Assembly: GCA_965656535.1 (NCBI GenBank)
Contig: CBFHKX010000009.1
Location: 14,310 to 78,309, forward strand
Reading direction: 5' to 3'
DNA: 64,000 nucleotides
DNA from: Lishizhenia sp965656535
GTDB taxonomy: Bacteria > Bacteroidota > Bacteroidia > Flavobacteriales_D > Crocinitomicaceae
This document shows, piece by piece, positions 8,797-16,344 of this stretch. The stretch's first letter is position 1. Every line of letters starts with the position of its first letter. Under the pieces are notes generated by a model. That model saw nothing but the letters and a program-made list of their open reading frames with translations, had not been told where the DNA came from and searched no databases. A program made the translations under genes and the position numbers.

Positions 8797-10795
8797 ATAA
8801 TGGAATTCTAAAATAAGATTTAGACAAGTCAATCGCGTTTTCAACTTCATTAGCTTCTGAATACTTTAGTGTACGCGTTAATATATTGGGTACATCCTTT
8901 TTAAAGACATATTCTTCTGTGGGTAAAAAATAATTTATGTTATTCACCCAAATATCATAGCCTAAATGATGCGAATCCCATTTTACAGAGATGGTATGTT
9001 TCGCATTTTTTATAATTCCATTGTTTTCTTTTAGGTTAATATACTCTACTTCTCCACCAAAATACTTTGAATAACTGTCTACGAGGTATTCCGTACCATC
9101 AAAATTGGTTTTATTTAAGAGGTCATAAAAGCAATAATTAACTCCAGATTGATTCAAAAGGATAACAGGAGAATTGTGATTAAGAATGGCAAAGTGACTC
9201 TCATTTTGTTTATTTAGTCGGATGAGGTTGATACTTGTTAGAATTATCAATAGAACTGAAGAAGATAAATAGAATAAGCCCGTTTTTCTTGTTTTGACAG
9301 CTAAATGAAGAAGCAATAATGCGCCATAAGTAATGGCTACTTCATACCATGTTAATACAAACCCTTTCGCCAATGCTCCTGGTAAACTATAAATAAATTC
9401 AATAAACTTTATGAGTAACCAGAAAGATGAAAATAAAATAAACCCTAAAAAAGTATTAATAAATGGAAGAAAACTGAGAGATAAATAAGCTACACCTGCT
9501 GCCATGCAAAGGAAGGCAAGTATAATTAACCCAAGATTAGTTAAGATAAAATAATTAGGAAATTGATGGAAATAGTAAAGCGTTAAAGGAATTGTTCCAA
9601 TTTGAGCTGCGAAGCAAACAGATAATCCTTCCCAGAGTTTTCGAACATACCGATTACTTGATTTCAAAAGTTTAGCAATTGGTAAGTAAAAAAGAGAAAT
9701 GCTAAACATGGCAGAGTATGACAACTGAAATCCAATGTCAAACAAATAGCGCGGATTTACAAATAGCATTACAAAAGCTGAAAATGCAATTATGTTTAAA
9801 CCAATCATGGATTTGCCTTTAAATTGTCCAATAGCTAACAAGGTAAACATAAGAGTCGCTCTTATAACGGAAGGGGATAAGCCAGTTAAAAAAGCGTAAG
9901 ACCAAAGCGCAATTATGGCAAATAGTAGGTAGAGTTTTTTCTTCCTTAAAAATGGAATTTGCTTAAAGAAAAGCTCTAAAATCAACAGTAAAATACCAAC
10001 GTGTAAACCAGAAACGGCCAAAACATGCATCGCTCCAGCTGTATTAAATTCATTTCTGGTGTCTCTATCTAAGAGCGCCTTATCTCCCAGAATTAAGGCA
10101 GATGCAATAGCATGTGTTTTTTTATCACATACTTTCTGTAACTGCTTATTTAAAAGAACTCGAAAATCTTCAAAATTGGATAATAGGCTAAACGGTTTTT
10201 CAATGATTTCAAAATCTTTTGTTTGCGCAAACATTAATAGCGTTACCCCTTTATTTTCCCAAAACCATTTTGCGTCAAATTCTCCAGGATTATTATAATT
10301 TGAGACTTGTTCTACTTGTGTGTTAAAAAGAACTTTGTTGCCTATTTTTAAGTTTTTGAGAGAGTCGTTTTGATAATACAAGAGTGCTTTTTCATCTACT
10401 CTTACACGTTTGGTAGGTGTAAATTCTGTTTCTAAACGAATGAGTGCTCTAGAAAATTTTTTATTTGTTTTGTTTACTTCTAAAACTTCAGCTTTGAGTG
10501 TCCGAATTTCCTCGCTAGCAGGATTGCTCAACTTATAAGGTAGATGTTCGCGAAGTGTTAAACTGTAATTGAATCCAGCAAAAGTGATAAGTAATCCGGC
10601 TATACAAATGGATAATACCTTTTTGCGCCAAAAGTTTATACCTGATATGAATTGGTGAACCAGAATACTGCCTATGAAAAATACAGCACAGAAAGCAAGC
10701 CAAGTGTTCGGCGCAAATAGTAAGTGTCTCGCCATTACATAGCCAGTGCATGTTAACAGTAAGACAAGTATCGTTTTAGAGATATGGAGTAGCAT
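8795..10795 (-). CDS. comEC: ComEC/Rec2-family DNA-uptake channel protein
   Basis: The 666-residue polytopic membrane protein has N-terminal membrane helices, a DUF4131-like soluble domain (about 80-220), and the ComEC competence domain with the signature HVLAVSGLHVGILL (about 255-268) followed by LTGLSPSVIRATLMF. Many further helices run to about residue 520. ComEC forms the inner-membrane channel for single-stranded DNA in natural transformation. The C-terminal 150 residues contain no HxHxDH metallo-beta-lactamase motif, so the nuclease-like domain of longer ComEC proteins is absent or replaced. No other com genes are adjacent. The gene is divergent from the lipoprotein gene at 10908. Confidence 0.92.
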   Translation of the reverse strand: MLLHISKTILVLLLTCTGYVMARHLLFAPNTWLAFCAVFFIGSILVHQFISGINFWRKKVLSICIAGLLITFAGFNYSLTLREHLPYKLSNPASEEIRTLKAEVLEVNKTNKKFSRALIRLETEFTPTKRVRVDEKALLYYQNDSLKNLKIGNKVLFNTQVEQVSNYNNPGEFDAKWFWENKGVTLLMFAQTKDFEIIEKPFSLLSNFEDFRVLLNKQLQKVCDKKTHAIASALILGDKALLDRDTRNEFNTAGAMHVLAVSGLHVGILLLILELFFKQIPFLRKKKLYLLFAIIALWSYAFLTGLSPSVIRATLMFTLLAIGQFKGKSMIGLNIIAFSAFVMLFVNPRYLFDIGFQLSYSAMFSISLFYLPIAKLLKSSNRYVRKLWEGLSVCFAAQIGTIPLTLYYFHQFPNYFILTNLGLIILAFLCMAAGVAYLSLSFLPFINTFLGFILFSSFWLLIKFIEFIYSLPGALAKGFVLTWYEVAITYGALLLLHLAVKTRKTGLFYLSSSVLLIILTSINLIRLNKQNESHFAILNHNSPVILLNQSGVNYCFYDLLNKTNFDGTEYLVDSYSKYFGGEVEYINLKENNGIIKNAKHTISVKWDSHHLGYDIWVNNINYFLPTEEYVFKKDVPNILTRTLKYSEANEVENAIDLSKSYFRIPL

Positions 10796-10907
10796 CGAGG
10801 TTGTCTATAGTTCTTTTCTAAATTAACCTTTTTTTATAAAGAAGCTTAAAATCAATTCTTTTATTTGTGTTCAAACTTCTTTATATTTACTTCAAATAAC
10901 GAATCGT

Positions 10908-11744
10908 ATGAAAAATCTACTACTGCGAAGCACTGCCTGTTTGAGTGTTTTATTAATTTTTAGCACTTGCAAAGATGAAACCTCTAAAGAACCAGCGTCA
11001 AAACAAAAAGTAGTAGACACGCTTTTAGAAGAGAATAGCTTTGATTCTGATGCCTATGATTTTATTATTCCAAGTCCATTAGCCCTTTACAAGTCTTTCA
11101 ATTCAATTGCTGCAAGTGGTAATCTTCAATTGTTAAACCATACAGATAGCTTAGACAAGTATACCAATAAATCGATACAACTTTTAAATTTTGGTATTTA
11201 CTCTACAGATTTAGCGCATTGCGTTATAAATCGTCAGCAACAAAAGGTTGCAGACTACTTATTAGCGATTGAAGAACTTGCAGATAGAATTGGTATAGGA
11301 TCTATCTTTGATAACTCAGAAATACGAGAAAAGTTAGAGACTAACTTAGGAGATAAAGAGAAATTAGAAGATTTACTGTTTGAAATTCATGATAAATCTC
11401 AAGAATATCTAGAGGATAATGAATTACGCTTTATGGCTTCTGTTCAATTTTGCGGAGCTTGGATAGAGGGAGTTTATTTAGGACTTGCTTTCAATGATAG
11501 TAGTACAAATATTGCATGGTTAAGTGAGGTGCTAAATAGTCAGATGACTTTACTTGATAATTGTATGTTAGTGTTGGCCGATTATCCAAACGATGACGAG
11601 CATATTACACGCCTTAATAGAGAGTTATTAGAATTGCAAAAATTGCATGCTCAATTCACTACTATAGCTAGTGAAACACTTACTACAACACAGGTAAATC
11701 AAATTAAGAAAAAGATAAGCGCAATACGCAACTCCATAATTTAA
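10908..11744 (+). CDS. Probable surface lipoprotein of unknown function
   Basis: The 278-residue product starts with a lipoprotein-type signal peptide ending LLIFSTC (Cys at about 21). The residues after the cysteine are K-D-E, which fits the K-(D/E)2 export signal described for surface lipoproteins in Capnocytophaga and Flavobacterium; the -1 threonine is not ideal for a lipobox. The rest is mostly helical and acidic, with few hydrophobic stretches, and resembles no enzyme family I know. It may be cotranscribed with the secreted protein 19 bp downstream. Confidence 0.75.
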   Translation: MKNLLLRSTACLSVLLIFSTCKDETSKEPASKQKVVDTLLEENSFDSDAYDFIIPSPLALYKSFNSIAASGNLQLLNHTDSLDKYTNKSIQLLNFGIYSTDLAHCVINRQQQKVADYLLAIEELADRIGIGSIFDNSEIREKLETNLGDKEKLEDLLFEIHDKSQEYLEDNELRFMASVQFCGAWIEGVYLGLAFNDSSTNIAWLSEVLNSQMTLLDNCMLVLADYPNDDEHITRLNRELLELQKLHAQFTTIASETLTTTQVNQIKKKISAIRNSII

Positions 11745-11763
11745 TCGCACATAACCAATTTTT

Positions 11764-12255
11764 ATGAAAATATTATTTACACTTTTTATGGTTGCCTTTG
11801 GTTTATTTTCCAACGCTCAGCAAACCGATATTACAGAGTTGAAAAACCAATTAAAAGCATATAAAACGGAGGCAAAAGAGCTGTTGGGTGAAAAAACGTA
11901 CGACGGTTCAAAAACAACTTATTTCACAAGTGGAAAAAAAATAGTCAAAAAGGAAGTAGAAGTAGTGCTCTTTCTTAGAGATAATTACACACTTGTTTTA
12001 AATGGTAAAGGAGCGCCAACAGAAACTATGGTTCGTTTTTATGACAAGCCTGCGCAAGATTTAAACCGTATTTTAATAAAAGAAATTACAAATATTCAGG
12101 GTAGAACTGCCGTTCAAGAGTCAAAGGAACTCCGCGAGATTTACACCACAAAAGTACAAGGTGCTCAAAAATTAGATGCCATTTTTGTTGAATACCGTGC
12201 TAAAAAATCCGTTGAAGAGAAAAGAGGAGGAATGGTTTTAGTACTTGGGTACTAA
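11764..12255 (+). CDS. Small secreted/periplasmic protein of unknown function
   Basis: The 163-residue protein has a clear signal peptide (about residues 1-18, cut after FSNA before QQTD). The mature part is Lys/Glu-rich with alternating beta-like segments (VEVVLFLRDNYTLVLNG). I recognise no domain. It follows the lipoprotein gene by 19 bp and precedes the thrS promoter. The product is probably periplasmic; no sorting domain or lipobox is visible. Confidence 0.7.
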   Translation: MKILFTLFMVAFGLFSNAQQTDITELKNQLKAYKTEAKELLGEKTYDGSKTTYFTSGKKIVKKEVEVVLFLRDNYTLVLNGKGAPTETMVRFYDKPAQDLNRILIKEITNIQGRTAVQESKELREIYTTKVQGAQKLDAIFVEYRAKKSVEEKRGGMVLVLGY

Positions 12256-12283
12256 ATTTCTTTTCAATCAAAAGAAATAAGGC

Positions 12284-12291
12284 TACCTTTG
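12284..12291 (+). promoter_or_regulatory. Candidate -7 box for the thrS-infC-rpmI-rplT operon
   Basis: TACCTTTG matches TAnnTTTG and ends 24 nt before the thrS ATG, just after the preceding gene has ended. Confidence 0.5.
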
Positions 12292-12315
12292 CTTTCTCAT
12301 TTTAGAAATTAGAAT

Positions 12316-14259
12316 ATGATAAAAGTTACTCTACCCGACGGAACGGTGAGAGAATACGAAAAAGGTACCACTGCATTAGATGTTGCTAAAAGTATTTCTG
12401 AAGGTTTAGCTAGAAACGTACTTGCTGCTCGTATAGATGACGAGATTGTAGATGCTTTTCTACCTTTAAATAAAGATGTAAATCTTTCTTTATTAACCTG
12501 GAATGATGACGAAGGGAAATCTACCCTTTGGCACTCTTCTGCACATTTAATGGCAGAAGCCTTGGAGTTTTTCTATCCAGGTATTAAGCTTGCTATTGGT
12601 CCGCCAATTGCCAACGGTTTTTATTACGATATTGACTTTGAAGAGTATACCATTAAAGAAGAAGATCTGCCTAAGATTGAGGCTAAAATGAAAGAGTTAG
12701 CAAAGCAAAAGCTAACGTTTGAGAGAAAAGAAATTTCTAAAGAAGAAGCAATTGCTTACTTTAAGGAGAAGCAAGATCCATATAAATTAGAATTATTAGA
12801 AGGCCTAGAAGACGGAAACATTACGTTTTACAGTCAAGGTAATTTTACAGATTTATGCAGAGGTCCACACATCCCAAACACAGGGTTTATAAAGGCAGTT
12901 AAGCTTACTTCTATAGCTGGTGCATACTGGAGAGGAGACGAAAATAATAAGCAATTAACACGTATTTACGGTATCACTTTTCCAAAAGCGAAGGAGTTAA
13001 CAGAATACTTAGAGCGCTTAGAAGAAGCCAAAAAACGCGACCACAGAAAACTGGGTAAGGAATTAGATTTGTTTACTTTTTCACAACGAGTTGGACAAGG
13101 CTTACCGCTTTGGTTGCCAAAAGGTGCTGCGCTTAGAGAAAGACTTGAAAATTTCTTAAAAAAAGCACAGAAAAAAGGTGGATACGAACAAGTAATTACT
13201 CCGCATATCGGAAGTAAAGAACTTTACGTATGTTCAGGACATTATGCTAAATACGGTAAAGATTCTTTTCAGCCAATCAATACACCAGACGAAGACGAAG
13301 AATTTTTGCTAAAACCGATGAATTGTCCGCATCACTGTGAGATTTTTAAGGCAAGACCAAGATCATACAAGGATTTACCAATACGATTTGCAGAGTTTGG
13401 AACCGTTTATCGATACGAACAGTCTGGAGAACTACATGGTTTAACGCGCGTAAGAGGTTTTACGCAAGATGATGCGCATATTTTTTGTATGCAAGATCAA
13501 GTAAAGGAAGAATTCAAAAAGGTAATTGATTTAGTACTTTATATCTTCAAAACATTAAAGTTTGAGAATTTCAAAGCACAAATCTCACTGAGAGATCCAA
13601 AAACTCCAGAAAAATATATTGGAGAAGATGAAAATTGGGAACTTGCAGAACAAGCCATTATAGAAGCAGCAGCAGAAAAAGAGTTGCCAACGGTCGTAGA
13701 ATACGGAGAAGCAGCTTTTTATGGACCAAAATTAGATTTTATGGTTCAAGATGCTTTGGGTAGAGAATGGCAGTTGGGTACAATTCAAGTAGATTATAAT
13801 TTGCCAGAACGTTTTGAACTTGAGTATACAGGTTCAGATAACCAAAAGCACAGACCGGTAATGATTCACCGTGCTCCTTTTGGCTCTATGGAGAGATTCG
13901 TAGCTGTTTTACTTGAACATTGCGCTGGAGATTTTCCACTTTGGTTAACTACAGAGCAGTTTGCAGTGTTACCTTTAAGTGAAAAATATAACGAGTATGC
14001 AGAAAAAGTTTCTGGTTTACTAAATAATTACGATATTCGCGGATTCGTTGATGCTCGTAATGAGAAAGTTGGAAAGAAAATTAGAGAAGCCGAGCTATCT
14101 AAAATTCCTTTTATGCTTGTTGTAGGTGAGAAAGAAGCTGAAACTAACCAAGTTGCGGTGCGTCAAAGAGGACAAGGAGATCTTGGCTCAATGGGTATTG
14201 ATCAATTTGTAGAACTAGTGAATAAATTAACAGAAGAAGAATTAACAATCAACAAGTAA
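12316..14259 (+). CDS. thrS: Threonyl-tRNA synthetase
   Basis: The 647-residue class II synthetase charges tRNA-Thr. It has an N-terminal TGS domain (about 1-60), an editing domain with HSSAH (His73, His77) and LCRGPH, and a catalytic core. The core includes zinc-site MNCPHHCEIF, motif 2 FGTVYRYEQSGELHG-like residues, and the motif 3 region IHRAPFGSMERF. An anticodon-binding domain follows (about 545-640). Length matches E. coli ThrS (642). It heads the conserved translation operon with infC, rpmI and rplT. A -7 box lies 24 nt upstream of the ATG; no T-box or long leader is present. Confidence 0.98.
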   Translation: MIKVTLPDGTVREYEKGTTALDVAKSISEGLARNVLAARIDDEIVDAFLPLNKDVNLSLLTWNDDEGKSTLWHSSAHLMAEALEFFYPGIKLAIGPPIANGFYYDIDFEEYTIKEEDLPKIEAKMKELAKQKLTFERKEISKEEAIAYFKEKQDPYKLELLEGLEDGNITFYSQGNFTDLCRGPHIPNTGFIKAVKLTSIAGAYWRGDENNKQLTRIYGITFPKAKELTEYLERLEEAKKRDHRKLGKELDLFTFSQRVGQGLPLWLPKGAALRERLENFLKKAQKKGGYEQVITPHIGSKELYVCSGHYAKYGKDSFQPINTPDEDEEFLLKPMNCPHHCEIFKARPRSYKDLPIRFAEFGTVYRYEQSGELHGLTRVRGFTQDDAHIFCMQDQVKEEFKKVIDLVLYIFKTLKFENFKAQISLRDPKTPEKYIGEDENWELAEQAIIEAAAEKELPTVVEYGEAAFYGPKLDFMVQDALGREWQLGTIQVDYNLPERFELEYTGSDNQKHRPVMIHRAPFGSMERFVAVLLEHCAGDFPLWLTTEQFAVLPLSEKYNEYAEKVSGLLNNYDIRGFVDARNEKVGKKIREAELSKIPFMLVVGEKEAETNQVAVRQRGQGDLGSMGIDQFVELVNKLTEEELTINK

Positions 14260-14287
14260 AAGTGGTAGTTAAGTATAAAAAGAGTAA

Positions 14288-14836
14288 ATGAGAAAAGGAC
14301 CAAAAAGAAAATTTCAACCAAGAAGACAAGAAGATCCGCACAGAATTAATGAGCGTATCAGAGTGCCAAAAGTACGTTTAGTAGGAGAAGGTGAAGAGCC
14401 AAGAGTTCTTTCTACTTCAGAAGCAATTAAAATTGCTGAAGCTGAAGGACTAGATTTGGTAGAAATTTCTCCTAAGGCTGATCCGCCTGTTTGTAAAATT
14501 TTGGATTACAAAAAGTTCTTGTACAACCAAAAGAAAAAACAAAAAGAGTTAAAAGCAAAACAGTCTAAGGTTGTGATTAAAGAAATTCGTTTCGGACCCA
14601 ATACTGATGATCATGACTTTAACTTTAAGCTTGCTCATGCTAAGAAATTTTTAGAGGAAGGAAGTAAGGTAAAAGCATATGTTTTCTTTAGAGGAAGAAC
14701 AATTGTGTTTAAGGATAGAGGTGAAATCCTTTTACTTAAATTTGCTCAAGAACTTGCAGATTACGGTGTTTTAGAACAAATGCCGAAACTAGAAGGTAAG
14801 CGAATGACGATTATGCTTAACCCAAAGAAGAAATAA
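14288..14836 (+). CDS. infC: Translation initiation factor IF-3
   Basis: The 182-residue factor binds the 30S subunit and checks initiator codon pairing. The N-terminal domain (INERIRVPKVRLVG, VEISPKADPPVCKI, DYKKFLYNQKK) and the C-terminal domain (KEIRFGPNTDDHDFNFK, VFFRGRTIVFKDRG, MLNPKKK) are complete. It starts with a normal ATG, unlike the AUU start used for autoregulation in E. coli. It lies 28 bp after thrS and 42 bp before rpmI. Confidence 0.98.
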   Translation: MRKGPKRKFQPRRQEDPHRINERIRVPKVRLVGEGEEPRVLSTSEAIKIAEAEGLDLVEISPKADPPVCKILDYKKFLYNQKKKQKELKAKQSKVVIKEIRFGPNTDDHDFNFKLAHAKKFLEEGSKVKAYVFFRGRTIVFKDRGEILLLKFAQELADYGVLEQMPKLEGKRMTIMLNPKKK

Positions 14837-14878
14837 GAACTTTATATAGAGAGAGGTAACTTTAAAAGAAAAGAGAAG

Positions 14879-15076
14879 ATGCCAAAAATGAAAACAAAAT
14901 CTAGTGCTAAGAAGAGATTCAAAGTAACTGGAACTGGTAAACTTAAAAGAAAACACGCTTTCAAAAGCCATATTCTTACTAAGAAAACCAAAAAGCAAAA
15001 ACGTAACTTGACGCATGCAGGATTAGTGGATAAAGCTGACGAAGCAAACATCAAGCAACAGTTAAACATGAAGTAA
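14879..15076 (+). CDS. rpmI: Ribosomal protein bL35
   Basis: The 65-residue, highly basic protein begins MPKMKTKSSAKKRFK and continues KLKRKHAFKSHILTKKTKKQKRNL, which is diagnostic for L35 of the 50S subunit. It lies between infC and rplT as in most bacteria. Two long minus-strand open frames over this region are shadows created by its lysine-rich coding. Confidence 0.98.
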   Translation: MPKMKTKSSAKKRFKVTGTGKLKRKHAFKSHILTKKTKKQKRNLTHAGLVDKADEANIKQQLNMK

Positions 15077-15186
15077 TCTTATCTGAAAGGATAGAAGAAG
15101 ATTGCTGGTTAAATTTAAAAACCCGGTAGTGAGTAACTAAGCTTTCTGAAACAGCGAAGCACTTAATACCAAAAAAATTAATTATT

Positions 15187-15534
15187 ATGCCAAGAAGTGT
15201 AAATCACGTAGCATCAAGAGCAAAACGTAAAAACGTTATGAAACTTGCGAAAGGATACTACGGAAGAAGAAAAAACGTTTGGACAGTAGCCAAAAACGCT
15301 GTCGAAAAAGGATTACTTTACGCCTATGAAGGTCGTAAGCAAAAGAAAAGAAATTTCCGTTCATTATGGATTACGCGTATCAACGCGGGTGCTCGTATGC
15401 ACGGAATGAGCTATTCTCAGTTTATGGGCTTAGTGAATAAATCAGAATTAGAGTTAAACCGTAAGGTACTCGCAGATTTAGCCATGAATCACCCAGAAGC
15501 ATTCAAAGCAGTGGTTGACGCTGTAAAGAAGTAA
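15187..15534 (+). CDS. rplT: Ribosomal protein bL20
   Basis: The 115-residue protein (MPRSVNHVASRAKRKN, AKGYYGRRKNVWTVAK, LWITRINAGARMHGMSYSQF) is a canonical L20, which binds 23S rRNA early in 50S assembly. L20 is a translational autoregulator of rpmI-rplT in several phyla. Here a 110-bp gap separates rpmI and rplT, longer than the other gaps in the operon, and could hold a leader structure. A strong terminator follows. Confidence 0.98.
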   Translation: MPRSVNHVASRAKRKNVMKLAKGYYGRRKNVWTVAKNAVEKGLLYAYEGRKQKKRNFRSLWITRINAGARMHGMSYSQFMGLVNKSELELNRKVLADLAMNHPEAFKAVVDAVKK

Positions 15535-15566
15535 GAATTTAATTATACTCTCTCTTATAAATGAAA

Positions 15567-15596
15567 AAGTCTGACATATTTGTCAGACTTTTTTTT
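15567..15596 (+). terminator. Intrinsic terminator of the thrS-rplT operon
   Basis: A perfect 10-bp stem (15567-15576 with 15581-15590) with a TATT loop is followed by T6. It lies 32 bp after the rplT stop and also faces the convergent gene at 15614. Confidence 0.9.
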
Positions 15597-15613
15597 ATGC
15601 TTACTTTTTATTG

Positions 15614-16132
15614 TTAAGTCTTTTTTAACTGAATAGACTCATTGGAACCTATACTCGTTTTTCGTTCTTTTTTTAAAATATTGAAGTCATTGTCTAAAGT
15701 TATCTTATACAATAGGTCAATACTTTTATTCGTATTTGTAATTGTTGTTATCGATAACATCGTTACGTAAGAGGTTACCTTTGGTTTGAAATTCCTTAGC
15801 TCCATGGCTGCTTTCTCAATACGTTTTTTGTAATCAAGCATTTTTAAATCAAAATCGTGTTCTGAAAAAGCCAGCTTACCTTCTTTGTAATCCCTTATTG
15901 TTTTAGATTTACTTTTTTCTAAACTTTCAATCCGTAAGAGCAACATTGTATACTCGTCTGTAAAGTTGGCTTTGTAGCTGCTAAATATTGGATTGTTATA
16001 AGTTATAAAGACAGAGTCACACCACTCTAAAACTGTACCTTCTACTTTTTGTTGATCTTCTGTTTTACCCATGTTTTGAGCTAACATAAAAAATGGAAGA
16101 AAATAAAAAGAGAATTGGAGGAGTGCTTTCAT
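15614..16132 (-). CDS. Secreted/periplasmic protein of unknown function
   Basis: The 172-residue protein has a signal peptide (residues 1-18, FMLAQ cleavage region). A charged helical region (about 65-115, rich in K, E and D) follows, then a beta-rich end. No known domain is recognised. It stands alone, convergent with rplT and divergent from the DUF5916 gene, with about 210 bp of intergenic DNA upstream. Confidence 0.65.
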   Translation of the reverse strand: MKALLQFSFYFLPFFMLAQNMGKTEDQQKVEGTVLEWCDSVFITYNNPIFSSYKANFTDEYTMLLLRIESLEKSKSKTIRDYKEGKLAFSEHDFDLKMLDYKKRIEKAAMELRNFKPKVTSYVTMLSITTITNTNKSIDLLYKITLDNDFNILKKERKTSIGSNESIQLKKT

Positions 16133-16315
16133 ATTTTAAATATACAATTTGATTTTTAGAGAGCACCAAAAATTATACCGAAAGTGATCGAATTGTTGTT
16201 TGTAATTACTGTTTCTCTTTTTTTATGTTAGGTAATGAAAGTGCACAAAATCTCTTAAAATGGTACAAAAGGCAGAAGTCATACATTAAAAAATTCTGTA
16301 CAGAACTAAGTTTGT

Positions 16316-16323
16316 TAACTTTG
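16316..16323 (+). promoter_or_regulatory. Candidate -7 box for the DUF5916 gene
   Basis: TAACTTTG matches TAnnTTTG and ends 21 nt before ATG 16345. Confidence 0.5.
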
Positions 16324-16344
16324 TAAAAAAAAAGCTAAAAATTG

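Noticed and set aside
14789..15069. Minus-strand open frames over infC/rpmI
   Set aside because: They are the complement of Lys/Arg-rich ribosomal-protein coding and have no recognisable protein pattern.
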